From contig CALJUX010000047.1 of NCBI GenBank assembly GCA_937978655.1, positions 1-37,425 on the forward strand: a stretch of DNA of 37,425 nt, written 5' to 3'. Shown one piece after another: positions 24,546 through 33,445 of this stretch. Positions within the stretch are counted from its first letter, which is position 1, and the number at the start of each line of letters is the position of its first letter. The position numbers and the translations under genes were made by a program. The notes beneath the pieces are model-generated. The model was not told where the DNA came from. It worked only from the letters and a program-made list of their open reading frames with translations, and did no database searches. The stretch comes from an uncultured Chromatiaceae bacterium (GTDB lineage: Bacteria; Pseudomonadota; Gammaproteobacteria; Enterobacterales; Alteromonadaceae).

Positions 24546-25244
24546 GGGTAAGAACTGCACAAACAAGTTGGCAGTCAGCCGGCCGGTCAGCGGATCTGCC
24601 GACAAGTCGGTAGCAGGTTCCACCAGGGCCGAATGCAACAAATGGCCGGGATAAATCAATAAACGGTTGGGTTTATAAGTCAGCTGCTGATACAGACTGA
24701 AAAACGGCGTCGTCGCATCAGGAAAACCAGACAGCGCGCCACTTTGCGCCGTCAACTGTTGCTGCAAAGTGCTGAAGTACTGCTGTTGCTGGTCTGGCGA
24801 AATCTGGTCAAAACCGGTCGCTTCGTGGCGAAAAAACCCGGTGCCGCCGTGCGGGCCTTCGGCCAGATAATGCAAAATCGCCAGATGCAGCGGTTCGGCT
24901 TTATCAAAATGCGGTAAGCGCTGCAGCGGTTGCAGCTGTGCCGCCGGCGTGGTCAGCAACGACAAATACCATTGCTGCGGCACCAGCCGGTAGTCCGGCG
25001 GCGGCTGTACCAGCTGCAGCAACGACGGATACACAGCTTCCAGCACAGTGCGGGCATAAGCCTTCGGCAATTCAGCACGAACACCGGGGTAATAAGAGCC
25101 GGTATCCTGGCGGAATTGGGCCGCAGCCGCGTCGCGGCGGATCTGGCTAAGATCCAGCAGCGCATCGTCAATCAATAAAGCGCGCGTACGGCTTTGGCCC
25201 AGTTCCAGCCACTGTAGTTTTGCCTGTGGGTTAAAGGCATACAC
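24537..25244 (-). CDS. DUF6445-type 2OG-Fe(II) oxygenase-like protein
   Basis: This 235-residue protein, with no signal peptide, has the facial-triad pattern of iron/2-oxoglutarate dioxygenases. His112 and Asp114 are in LPHFDKAEP, the distal His (201 or 204) is in YPGHLLHS, and Arg222 in GRLTANLF could hold the 2-oxoglutarate carboxylate. The stretches SYYPGVRAELP and GGTGFFRHEATGF fit DUF6445 as I know it. It is the last gene of a five-gene operon and starts 1 base after the preceding stop codon. The substrate is unknown. Its constant company of halogenase-like flavoproteins suggests oxidative tailoring of a shared substrate, which is inference. Confidence 0.8.
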   Translation of the reverse strand: MYAFNPQAKLQWLELGQSRTRALLIDDALLDLSQIRRDAAAAQFRQDTGSYYPGVRAELPKAYARTVLEAVYPSLLQLVQPPPDYRLVPQQWYLSLLTTPAAQLQPLQRLPHFDKAEPLHLAILHYLAEGPHGGTGFFRHEATGFDQISPDQQQQYFSTLQQQLTAQSGALSGFPDATTPFFSLYQQLTYKPNRLLIYPGHLLHSALVEPATDLSADPLTGRLTANLFVQFLPKG

Positions 25245-25245
25245 C

Positions 25246-26748
25246 TTACATCATCCGGCTTTTGCAGTAGTGCTGGACAAAATCATAATGCGGCGGCCAG
25301 GCCTGCACCTGCCGCGTCACATTGGTTTTGATATTGCTAAGGAACTGCGCAAGCTCTGACTGCGGCATCAAATCGACGATCGGATGATGCTGTTTTGGTG
25401 TCAGGCCCTGCCCCAGCATCACCTGGATCCACGAGCTTTCGCCAAACAGCTCCTGAGCAAATTTATACACTTTGCCAGCCTCACCAAACATCTCGATCCG
25501 GTGCGCTAACGATGGCGGGATCTCCATCGCCGCGCAATGGCGCCAGAAGGCACTGTCGCTGCGCTCCGTCACTTTGTAATGCAGGATAATAAAATCGCGG
25601 ATGTTCTCCATCTCGATTTTGGTCTGCAGGTTAAATTCGTCGACATCAGCCTGCACCACGTCACCGGCCGGCATCATCTGCAATAAACGAATAATGCTGC
25701 GCTGAATCAGGTGAATACTGGTGGATTCCAGCGGCTCCAAAAACCCGCTCGACAAGCCAATGGCAATACAGTTCTTATTCCAGTGTTTGCGCCGGGTGCC
25801 GGTGCGGAATTTAATCAGCCGCGGCTCGGTCAGCATCTCGCCCTGCACATTAGCTTTTAATAAGGTTTTTGCGTCCATATCGGACAGATATTTACTGCAA
25901 TACACCAGACCATTGCCAACCCGGTTTTGCAGCGGAATACGCCATTGCCAGCCAGCCGGATGCGAAATCGAGCGGGTGTACGGCACCGGCGTGCCATTGG
26001 ACACTGTTTGCACGGCGACGGCGCTGTCGCACGGCAGCCAGTGGGTCCAGTCGTCATAGCCAGTCATCAAAGTCTGTTCAATCAGCAGGCCACGGAAACC
26101 GGTGCAATCAATAAATAAATCGCCTTCGAGCAGCTGACCGGACTCCAGCAACAACGTTTTGATAAAACCATTCTGCGGATGCTGCGGATCTAAAACATGC
26201 TGTTGCACCTCAGCGATTTTGCCTTCAATCCGTTTGATACCATGCGTTTCGGCAATGCCACGCAAAAACTTGGCATACAGGCTGGCGTCAAAATGATAAG
26301 CGTGGTTTTGATCCTGTCCGGCCAGTGCGGCAAAGCGGCCTTCGCGCGCCGCCAGATGCTCGGCGCAATAATCGCCAATCTCCGAGGCTAAGCCCATGTC
26401 ACGGCCTTTGAGCCAGAAATGCTGAAAACCACAGGCCCAGCAGTCTTTGCCCAAAAAACCAAAAGAGTGCAGATAGTCTTTGCCAACGTCGCGCCAGTTT
26501 TCAAACATGATGCCGAGCTTAAAAGTGGCATTGGTGGCCGCCATCATGTCGGCTTCGTTGATATTGAGCAGTCGATGGTACAGATGCAAAGTCGGAATAG
26601 TGGCTTCACCGACACCGACAGTGCCAATCTCGTCCGACTCGACCAGCGTCACATCCAGCTGTTTGCCCATCAGCTTGCATAGCGCCGCAGCGGTCATCCA
26701 GCCTGCAGTGCCGCCACCGGCGATCACGACCCGTTGTTTTTTCATCAT
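25246..26748 (-). CDS. Tryptophan-halogenase-like flavoprotein A
   Basis: This protein of about 500 residues belongs to the FADH2-dependent halogenase family (PrnA/RebH type). It has the FAD fold GGGTAGW at the N-terminus, then VGVGEATIPT. The putative catalytic lysine is Lys77 in TFKLGI, matching PrnA Lys79 in position. The halogenase hallmark WxWxIP is intact as WQWRIP at 267-272, and GFLEPLEST with the active-site Glu follows. Halogenation of an indole or aryl group is possible, but family members in receptor-linked loci mostly lack known natural substrates. Start choice is uncertain: ATGs at 26766, 26754, 26748 and 26745 are in frame, and 26748 has AGGA at 9 bases. The upstream gene's stop directly abuts 26766. 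A partner flavin reductase is not nearby. Confidence 0.9.
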   Translation of the reverse strand: MMKKQRVVIAGGGTAGWMTAAALCKLMGKQLDVTLVESDEIGTVGVGEATIPTLHLYHRLLNINEADMMAATNATFKLGIMFENWRDVGKDYLHSFGFLGKDCWACGFQHFWLKGRDMGLASEIGDYCAEHLAAREGRFAALAGQDQNHAYHFDASLYAKFLRGIAETHGIKRIEGKIAEVQQHVLDPQHPQNGFIKTLLLESGQLLEGDLFIDCTGFRGLLIEQTLMTGYDDWTHWLPCDSAVAVQTVSNGTPVPYTRSISHPAGWQWRIPLQNRVGNGLVYCSKYLSDMDAKTLLKANVQGEMLTEPRLIKFRTGTRRKHWNKNCIAIGLSSGFLEPLESTSIHLIQRSIIRLLQMMPAGDVVQADVDEFNLQTKIEMENIRDFIILHYKVTERSDSAFWRHCAAMEIPPSLAHRIEMFGEAGKVYKFAQELFGESSWIQVMLGQGLTPKQHHPIVDLMPQSELAQFLSNIKTNVTRQVQAWPPHYDFVQHYCKSRMM

Positions 26749-26766
26749 CTGCATCTGTCCTGTCAT

Positions 26767-27804
26767 TTATCGTTGTAATTTCTGAATAATCAGGCTTCTG
26801 AGCGCCCGCGCCGTGGCTTCATCCAGCGGCTGGCGCAATAAGCCCTGCGCCTCAGGTGGCAGTTCTGCCCCACCGCCCGGTTCGTCGGCAAAAATGTAGT
26901 AGTCAAATAACGCCTGCCAGGCTTTACGCTGCGCCTTGGGTAAATGCCGGATGCTGAGCATGGCATTCAGCAACGCATTATTCGGCCGGCCCAGATATGC
27001 CGGTGTGTCGCGCCACCAGTGCGTCAGCAATAAATTTAAGTCATCCAGCGCTTCAACGTGATGCCACCACATCGACGGCATAAACAGCACATCGCCGGGC
27101 GCTAGGGTCACCTGAAAACCAGCAGCTAAGGCGTCGGCAAAACGCGGAAAACGGTCAAAATCCGGCGCGGCAAAATCGACCAGACTGACATCCTGCCCAC
27201 CCGGTGCAAACTCCATTGGCCCCGGATATAAATTCACTACCTGCTCCGGTGGAAACAAAGTAAAACGGCGATGGCCAACCAGATCACAGGCGAGGTTATG
27301 CGGGAAATCATAATGCGCCGCGATGCGGCTTTTGCTGCCGAGCCAGATACTGACTAAAGCCTGCGAAGCGCCCGGTAAGCCTTGCAGCGGCAGCTGATGC
27401 TGCTCACGGATGCCGGGGAAATATTGGCCGACTTCAGTGGAGCCCATATAAATTGAAGCACCGCTGGCGGCAAGCGCCGGGTCCAGCAGGCGCTGGCATA
27501 AATCGTTAAAAGGTAACGGGCCGCCCTGGTAGTTGAAGCCAGAAAAATCCGCGTTATAAAACACCCGGCCTTGAGTTTCAGGCGGCAAATAACAAGCGCT
27601 CACCGGTAAACCGGCACTGTAACTTTGCAGCAATGCCAGCGCGGCCGCCGGACTTTTTAAACCGGCCTGCGTCAGCGGCCAGTCACGGCACAGGCCACGC
27701 AGCACCAGCGGCGCTTCGGCGTGTTTTAACACGGCCGTGAGCGCTGCCGCATCCTGCAACTTGCCTTGCTCGTTGTTAAGACGCAGTTCCGCCACCGGCT
27801 GCAT
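26767..27804 (-). CDS. Cupin-like/JmjC-type (cupin_8) oxygenase
   Basis: The 345-residue product resembles the JmjC-like cupin_8 proteins that SEED-type annotations call Pass1-related. The iron-binding pattern is visible: His164 and Asp166 in AAHYDFPHNL, and a distal His (248 or 249) in MPSMWWHHVEAL. GHRRFTLFPPEQ lies between them, as in FIH-like hydroxylases. The N-terminal APLVLRGLCRDWPL is also typical of that fold. It is probably a 2-oxoglutarate-dependent hydroxylase with a protein, peptide or small-molecule target that is not known. It starts 3 bases after the SapC gene ends and stops directly before the halogenase A frame, so all are tightly coupled. Confidence 0.86.
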   Translation of the reverse strand: MQPVAELRLNNEQGKLQDAAALTAVLKHAEAPLVLRGLCRDWPLTQAGLKSPAAALALLQSYSAGLPVSACYLPPETQGRVFYNADFSGFNYQGGPLPFNDLCQRLLDPALAASGASIYMGSTEVGQYFPGIREQHQLPLQGLPGASQALVSIWLGSKSRIAAHYDFPHNLACDLVGHRRFTLFPPEQVVNLYPGPMEFAPGGQDVSLVDFAAPDFDRFPRFADALAAGFQVTLAPGDVLFMPSMWWHHVEALDDLNLLLTHWWRDTPAYLGRPNNALLNAMLSIRHLPKAQRKAWQALFDYYIFADEPGGGAELPPEAQGLLRQPLDEATARALRSLIIQKLQR

Positions 27805-27807
27805 GTT

Positions 27808-28533
27808 TTACAACCCCAACTGCTGGTTTTTCAGCGCCACCAGCTGGCGGATCTGTGCTTGCGAGGCAATCATCAGATAAATCGCCTGCAGGTAACCGTG
27901 CTGATGTAACTGCGCCAGTGCTGCGCCATCGAGATTGGCCAGCTGCTCTTCCGCAATCGTTAAAAAACCAACCAGCTGATGGCTGCTGCCATCTTTTAAC
28001 GTGACATTGACCGTCACTGGTTCCAGCAACTGATATTGCTCCAGCAACGCGACGAAATTGTTTGCATCCTGCATACCCAAATGCAAAGTTTCCAGCATGC
28101 CGGCCATATCCTGTAAAAACGGCGTCTGACCGCCATAAGGCAAAAACAGCGGTTCGCCTTCATTTTTACTGACGCGGGGATGGTCCAACGCAATATGCAA
28201 CACGCGTTGTTCGCGCACCCTGCCGTCTTCCCGCACCTGCTGGCGGCCGATTAAAAACGGCTGACGGCGCACCGACAGCGGCAGATATTGCTCCTGCCAG
28301 CCATCTGCTAAAAACAGGTTTTCACCATGGCGAAAGCCAAACAGCGCGACCGGGAACACTTGTTGGCTCTGATTATCTTTGAAGAAAAACAGCGGATAAC
28401 AGGCGGCACAACTGCGAAACTCCAGCGGGAACGTGGTGGCAAACCACTGATTGTCGCCGTATTCAGCGCCACGAGCCGTGATCACGCGCAGATCGGCATG
28501 GTCGGCGGCATTTAATAAAACAGTGTTGGTCAT
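27808..28533 (-). CDS. SapC family protein
   Basis: This 241-residue protein is of the SapC-like family found beside TonB-dependent receptors in proteobacteria. It should not be confused with the Sap ABC permease SapC. Recognisable stretches are ATTFPLEFRSCAACYPLFF near the N-terminus, LFGFRHGENLFL, and GEPLFLPYGGQTPFLQDM. It has no signal peptide or membrane helix. The function is not established for the family. It is the second gene of the operon, 19 bases after halogenase B, and sits between two putative oxidative enzymes. This arrangement suggests a scaffold, substrate-handling or regulatory role in the same process. Confidence 0.85.
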   Translation of the reverse strand: MTNTVLLNAADHADLRVITARGAEYGDNQWFATTFPLEFRSCAACYPLFFFKDNQSQQVFPVALFGFRHGENLFLADGWQEQYLPLSVRRQPFLIGRQQVREDGRVREQRVLHIALDHPRVSKNEGEPLFLPYGGQTPFLQDMAGMLETLHLGMQDANNFVALLEQYQLLEPVTVNVTLKDGSSHQLVGFLTIAEEQLANLDGAALAQLHQHGYLQAIYLMIASQAQIRQLVALKNQQLGL

Positions 28534-28552
28534 GCGGCAATCCTTCTCTTTT

Positions 28553-30145
28553 TTAGTTTTGGTTTTTCAGCGCCAGCTGTTGCAGCAATTGCCGGTTGTC
28601 CGGCAGCAGTTGCTGCAACTTGGTTAAATCCTGAAAGTTCTGTGCAAACAAAGCGCGGGCGCGCGCCTGTTGCGACGGTTTAGCCGGCAAGGTTTGTGTC
28701 AGCGCGCCCATGCCATACAACACATATTGATAGCTGGCAGCCGGAAACAGCAAATCCTGATAAGCAAAATCAAGCGGCTTTGGCACCTGCTGCTGCCAAA
28801 GCTGCAGCTGGTCCTGCAACGTCGGCGGAATAGACGCGAGATCACGATGCGCCCGCCAATACAGCGTGTCGCGTTTGGACAACACATAATGCAGCTTGAG
28901 GAATTCGATAATTTGTTGCCAGTGGCGCAGGAAAGTCTGATTCATTTTGGCGCCAGCCAGGCTGTACAGGGCCGGGTCCAGCGGTAAAGCCGCGGCCAGT
29001 GTTTTCGCGCTCCACTCCACCAACGCCAGCGCAGAGGCTTCCAGCGGTTCAATAAAACCTGCCGCCATGCCAACAGCCACGCAGTTGTGCTGCCAGCAGC
29101 CATTGCGATAACCCGGCTGAAATTGCAGCTGACGCGGTTCTGCCTGCTCTGCAAAAAACAGCGCTGCCTGTGTTGCGCTCGCCGTTTTTTTCAGATAATT
29201 GCGCAAACAGGCGTCCGCTTCGTCATCACTGCAATAATCGCTGGCATAGACAAATCCAACACCGCGGCGGGTCGGTAGGCCGATATCCCACACCCAGCCA
29301 CTGTCTTGGGCAGTTGAAATGGTATTACTCGCGATCGGCGTGTCTGCGTCCGGATAAGGCACCTGCACCGCCAAAGCGCGGTCGTTAAACAGGATATGTT
29401 TGACGCTGATGAGTGGCGTTTTGAGCGCCTTTCCGAGCAATAAAGATTGCATACCAGTGCAATCGACATACAAATCAGCCTGATAAACACAGAGATCTGA
29501 GCTACCTGCTGGGGTCGCCAGCAGTTTGTCGATAGCGCCGTCCGCGCGCAGCAGCACTTCTTTTAAATGCGCCGGCAGATAACGGACGCCGAGTTTGTCC
29601 TGACAATGGCGCTGCAACAGCGCAGTGAATTTGCCGGCATTTAAGTGATAACCGTAATTCAGCACCGGCTGATAATCCGGCGCCTGCGGCAAACGCGGCG
29701 CAAAACCAGCGCGGCTTAACTGATATTGCGTGGTGACGGCATCGGCAAAAGCGATGTCTGCGGCAAAAGGCAACCAGCAAGAGGCCAGATTAAACTCGGG
29801 CCAGCCCGTTGGCAGCATAAATGGGTGTAAATAGTGGCTGCCCGGTTCAGACCAGTCGACAAACAAAGAACCTTGTTTGGCGCTGACGTCGCAGCAGCGG
29901 AAGAATTCGGTTTCTGACAGACCAATCAGCTTTAAGGTCTGGCGCATCGAAGGCCAGGTGCCCTCGCCCACGCCAATGGTTGGCACATCGGGCGATTCCA
30001 GCACAGTGACCTGCACACGCGGCTGCGCCGCCAGCACGCCTTCATCGAGATTGTGGGTGGCACTCAGCACCGCAGCGGTGAGCCAGCCGGCAGCACCACC
30101 ACCAACAATCAGCACTTCAGTTTTTGCAGGAGGACAACTTGGCAT
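28553..30145 (-). CDS. Tryptophan-halogenase-like flavoprotein B
   Basis: This 530-residue paralog of halogenase A is only distantly similar to it. It keeps the FAD fold (GGGAAGW at 15-21), IGVGEGTWPS and a lysine (Lys90 in SAKQGSLF) at the catalytic position. The hallmark WxWxIP is changed to WVWDIG (284-289), losing the proline, and GFIEPLEAS replaces the usual EPLEST. It may therefore be a related monooxygenase or a halogenase with altered specificity. It is the first gene of the five-gene operon, 177 bases after the TonB-dependent receptor and beyond a terminator. Expression could come from read-through or from a local promoter that I cannot define. Confidence 0.87.
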   Translation of the reverse strand: MPSCPPAKTEVLIVGGGAAGWLTAAVLSATHNLDEGVLAAQPRVQVTVLESPDVPTIGVGEGTWPSMRQTLKLIGLSETEFFRCCDVSAKQGSLFVDWSEPGSHYLHPFMLPTGWPEFNLASCWLPFAADIAFADAVTTQYQLSRAGFAPRLPQAPDYQPVLNYGYHLNAGKFTALLQRHCQDKLGVRYLPAHLKEVLLRADGAIDKLLATPAGSSDLCVYQADLYVDCTGMQSLLLGKALKTPLISVKHILFNDRALAVQVPYPDADTPIASNTISTAQDSGWVWDIGLPTRRGVGFVYASDYCSDDEADACLRNYLKKTASATQAALFFAEQAEPRQLQFQPGYRNGCWQHNCVAVGMAAGFIEPLEASALALVEWSAKTLAAALPLDPALYSLAGAKMNQTFLRHWQQIIEFLKLHYVLSKRDTLYWRAHRDLASIPPTLQDQLQLWQQQVPKPLDFAYQDLLFPAASYQYVLYGMGALTQTLPAKPSQQARARALFAQNFQDLTKLQQLLPDNRQLLQQLALKNQN

Positions 30146-30206
30146 CGGCCTGACCTTTTACCGCTTGAATGAGAATAAAAATGACGTATCCAGTCGGATC
30201 GCGCCG

Positions 30207-30262
30207 AAAAAAAAGCGCTCTGCAGCATGCAACAAACTACAGTTGCAAACAAGAGAGCGCTT
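30207..30262 (-). terminator. Terminator between the receptor gene and the halogenase operon
   Basis: On the minus strand AAGCGCTCT (30262-30254) pairs with AGAGCGCTT (30221-30213). An inner GCAAC/GTTGC stem lies within, and a run of T residues follows. It should end most receptor transcripts while letting some continue into the halogenase operon. Its left arm overlaps the sequence TGTAAGCGCTCTCT, which mimics the operator motif. Confidence 0.85.
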
Positions 30263-30322
30263 ACAATTCAGCAGGGCACTTCCTGTACACCTGCTGTCTT
30301 CTTTCATCAGTAACAACTTCGC

Positions 30323-33289
30323 TTAGAAGCTGTAACGGGCACCGATGCTATAACGTGAACCGGCTTCAGTCAGGTTCAGCACCTGCTCAGTGGCACGGCC
30401 ATGCACACGGATGTACTCATCAGTGATGTTCAGCGCTTCCAGATATACAGTTAAGCCTTTGACTTGCGGCAGGTCATAGCTGACTGACGCGTCAATTTGA
30501 GAATAAGCTTCAGTATATTTCGGGTTGGCACCGGTATCCTGACCGCGTGAGTTTAAGAACTCATCGCGCCAGTTGTAAGCAATACGCGCCTGCAGACCAT
30601 TGTTCTCATAGAACAGGATGGCGTTGGCTGTGTCGCTTAAACCGACCAGCGCTGGCTGATCTTTCAGGATGAAATTGTCATATTCGACGCCGGAATCGAC
30701 CATGGTGTAGTTCAGGATAGTGCCAAAACCACTTTCGCCAAAGGCGTGCTGGATGGCAAATTCCCAACCGTCGATCGTCTCTTCTTCCGTACCGTTTGAT
30801 GGCGTGTCGATTTTGAAGATCATCGTATTGTCTTCACCGGCTTTGCCGCTGATGACTTTACCACCCACATTCACGCTCGGGTCATTCGGGTAATTGGCGA
30901 AGATCCAGTTACGGATCGCCGCAGCATCAGCACCCACGGCTGCTAAGGCTTCACGATACTTTTTACCATCCGCCGGGTTCGCCAGGTTGTAAATGGTCGA
31001 ATCGACTTTCAGGTTGGTAATAAAGTTGGTGACGTTTTTGCGGAAATAACCGGCAGACAAGTAACTGGCTTCGGCATAGTACCACTCAGCCGAGAAGTCA
31101 TAGTTCTGCGATTCCAGCGGTAACAGACTTGGGTTACCGGCAGAGCCACTACCACCTGAACGGTTGGCGAGTGTGCCGACCACAGTACCGCCCTGGATAG
31201 ACACATAGTCCGGCCGGCCAATGGTTTCGCTGTATGCGGCACGCAACATCACATCTTCAACGATTTCGATATTGAAGTTGATGCTTGGCAGCAGGTAATC
31301 GTAATCACCTTGTTGCGTCTGGAATTCACGTTTACCGCTGGCATGCAGCGCAATTTCAGTATCGGCAATCCAGTCGGCGCGATCATAAGCCGCCACTGCT
31401 GAAGTCGAAGTCACGTCAGTTTGTTCATAACGTAAGCCGACATGCAAATCGTACGGTTTGCCTTTCCAGTCATTGCGGTAGTTGTACTGCACATAAGCTG
31501 ATTGTGATTCTTCTTCGGTGTAACGGTCGACATCACTGGCGTAGTCAGAAGACGGGCAGAAATCAGTGCCACAGTCGCCTTTGCCTTTGTAACCGGCAGG
31601 TGTGTACAGTTTTTCCGCTTGTGCCCGTACTTTCTCAAAATCCCACATGAAGATTTTGTTCAGTACGTCAAAGCTCTTACCGGAGAACGATGAGAAGTTG
31701 CCGCCATTAGCAGTGAATTTGTCGTGAATAGTTTCAGCCGGGAACCAGCTTGGGTCTAAATCACCGGCTTTACCGACGCCGCCCCAGTCGTTACGCTGCA
31801 CGTTGACCGACTGTGAATGGTTATCCACTGTGGTCAGCGCAATACCAAAATCGATATTCGATTCGTCATTCAGCGTGTAATCGCCATCAAACTGCACCTG
31901 ATCAATTTCAGACTTGTTGCGGGCATTACCGAATACTGAACCTGTCACACGCATATCCTGCGGCGTCACGGCATTGCCGCCACCGACCGCCAGCACCGGT
32001 AAATCGCCACTGAAATCAGTCGCGGCATAAGTGCGGACAAAACCTGCGGTACTTAAGCTGCTGTTAGAACCGTTCGGGCTATTTGGTTTGTTTTCTGCGT
32101 CAGATTTGTGCGCATCAAAGGTCAGGCTCAGCTTGTCGTTGACTTCCCATTCCAGGTTAAAGCCTAACGAGCCGCTTTCGTTGCGTACGCCATAATCACC
32201 GGCGCCCATCGACAAATCTTGTTTGGCGTCATAGGTTTCGGAATAAACCAGCGGAGAAGAGATTGGGCCGTCGGTCCAGACACTGGATGAAGGCGCGAAA
32301 GTAAACCAGGCCGACACGTCGTTGTACTGGGTGTCGATATCGTTACGCATATAGGTGTAATCCAGCGTCGCTTTGATGTCATCGCGCGGGCTGTATTGCA
32401 GCACTAACTGGCCGTTGGTGCGTTTACGTTGTTGTTCTTCAAATTTGTAGATGGTGGTTTGTGGCACTGAATAAATATCGTCTGCGCCTGGGCGATTGAC
32501 CTGGTTGCTTTGTGGCACACCGCCCCATTCCGCTGTACCGGTGCCCCAGTTGTCATCCACTTTGCCTAAAAAGCTGCGCCAGCCGGTGCCGACGTTGGCC
32601 TGCTGGTTACCACTTTCACGTTCCTGATAAGAACCGGACAGCAACACGCCGAATTTATTGTCGTTAAAGGTATTGGAATACAAAGCCGACACTTCTGGTG
32701 TAGCACTGCCTTTCTCAGTTGAACGGTCATCAACGGCGGCCACGCTGGCAATGGCTTTCTGACCTGGCGAGTCAAGCGGGCGCAGCGTCTGCACATTAAT
32801 AGTTGAGCCGATACCACCGGTTGGGTTTGAGGCTAACGCCGTCTTGTGCACTTCCACGCCGCTGATGGAATCAGAAGAAATGTTGGCAAAGTCAAAAGAG
32901 CGTGAGCCTGTAGTGACTGGCATCTGACGGCCGTTTAAGGTCACCAGGTTAAAATCCGGGCCAAAACCGCGCACTGTGACTTTACTGCCTTCACCGTTGA
33001 CGCGGTCAATTGACACACCGGTGATACGCTGCAGCGATTCTGCCAGGTTAGTGTCCGGGAACTTACCGATATCCTCGGCGGAGATCGCATCAAGAATACC
33101 TTCAGATTCGCGTTTGGTGTCCATCGATTTGATCAGACTGCCGCGAATACCGGTGACCGTAATCACCTCAATTTTGTCTTCTTTGGCTGCTGCAGCGTCA
33201 TCTGCCGCGGCATAACCTGGCATCGCAACCCCAAGCACCAGTGCGATACTGGTGGCGAGTCTGCTTTTGTGAAATGTAGTTGGATTCAT
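30323..33289 (-). CDS. TonB-dependent receptor, Xanthomonas/Caulobacter type
   Basis: This 988-residue outer-membrane transporter has a signal peptide (about 1-29, ending GYAAA), a TonB-box-like segment IEVITVTGIR, and a plug domain with DTNLAESLQRITGVSIDRVNGEGSKVTVRG. A large 22-strand barrel follows, ending in the outer-membrane signature GARYSF with a C-terminal Phe. The size and plug motifs fit the TIGR01782-type receptors that import oligosaccharides or similar ligands. The open frame runs upstream to 33457, but ATG 33289 gives the signal peptide and has AGGGA 6 bases upstream. The gene has its own LacI-operator promoter and is divergent from the GH3 glucosidase, so a beta-gluco-oligosaccharide ligand is the best guess. 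Confidence 0.94.
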   Translation of the reverse strand: MNPTTFHKSRLATSIALVLGVAMPGYAAADDAAAAKEDKIEVITVTGIRGSLIKSMDTKRESEGILDAISAEDIGKFPDTNLAESLQRITGVSIDRVNGEGSKVTVRGFGPDFNLVTLNGRQMPVTTGSRSFDFANISSDSISGVEVHKTALASNPTGGIGSTINVQTLRPLDSPGQKAIASVAAVDDRSTEKGSATPEVSALYSNTFNDNKFGVLLSGSYQERESGNQQANVGTGWRSFLGKVDDNWGTGTAEWGGVPQSNQVNRPGADDIYSVPQTTIYKFEEQQRKRTNGQLVLQYSPRDDIKATLDYTYMRNDIDTQYNDVSAWFTFAPSSSVWTDGPISSPLVYSETYDAKQDLSMGAGDYGVRNESGSLGFNLEWEVNDKLSLTFDAHKSDAENKPNSPNGSNSSLSTAGFVRTYAATDFSGDLPVLAVGGGNAVTPQDMRVTGSVFGNARNKSEIDQVQFDGDYTLNDESNIDFGIALTTVDNHSQSVNVQRNDWGGVGKAGDLDPSWFPAETIHDKFTANGGNFSSFSGKSFDVLNKIFMWDFEKVRAQAEKLYTPAGYKGKGDCGTDFCPSSDYASDVDRYTEEESQSAYVQYNYRNDWKGKPYDLHVGLRYEQTDVTSTSAVAAYDRADWIADTEIALHASGKREFQTQQGDYDYLLPSINFNIEIVEDVMLRAAYSETIGRPDYVSIQGGTVVGTLANRSGGSGSAGNPSLLPLESQNYDFSAEWYYAEASYLSAGYFRKNVTNFITNLKVDSTIYNLANPADGKKYREALAAVGADAAAIRNWIFANYPNDPSVNVGGKVISGKAGEDNTMIFKIDTPSNGTEEETIDGWEFAIQHAFGESGFGTILNYTMVDSGVEYDNFILKDQPALVGLSDTANAILFYENNGLQARIAYNWRDEFLNSRGQDTGANPKYTEAYSQIDASVSYDLPQVKGLTVYLEALNITDEYIRVHGRATEQVLNLTEAGSRYSIGARYSF

Positions 33290-33400
33290 TTGGTTTCCCT
33301 GTCGACTTTTTTTCTGGCTTAGTTTCTGGCTTTTTTTGCTCGTCTGCTGACGAGACGTTGCGCCTTTTTCTTTGGTGTTATTACTGCCCTGACACACTTC

Positions 33401-33414
33401 TGAAAGCGCTTTCA
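33401..33414. promoter_or_regulatory. LacI-type operator at the receptor promoter
   Basis: TGAAAGCGCTTTCA is a perfect 14-bp palindrome, the best copy in the locus. It begins 2 bp downstream of the -10 element, over the predicted transcription start. Confidence 0.9.
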
Positions 33415-33416
33415 GG

Positions 33417-33445
33417 ACATTAGTTGATTTTTTATAATGCGTCAA
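33417..33445 (-). promoter_or_regulatory. Sigma-70 promoter for the TonB-dependent receptor
   Basis: On the minus strand TTGACG (33445-33440) and TAATGT (33422-33417) are 17 bp apart. The predicted leader is about 120 nt and contains a small hairpin CTCGTC/GACGAG (33339-33354). The 399-base gap 33290-33688 otherwise holds only the operators and promoters listed. Confidence 0.82.

Noticed and set aside
27808..28533. SapC as a permease of the antimicrobial-peptide Sap ABC transporter
   Set aside because: The protein has no membrane helices and no neighbouring ABC genes. It belongs to the unrelated family that shares the name.
25246..30145. Antibiotic-type biosynthetic gene cluster
   Set aside because: Apart from the halogenase-like genes there is no peptide synthetase, polyketide synthase, prenyltransferase or export gene. 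The context is sugar uptake.
30252..30265. Fully functional fifth LacI operator driving the halogenase operon
   Set aside because: The bases are needed for the terminator stem, the palindrome is imperfect, and no -35/-10 pair with the shared architecture lies next to it. It is kept only as a query in the findings.
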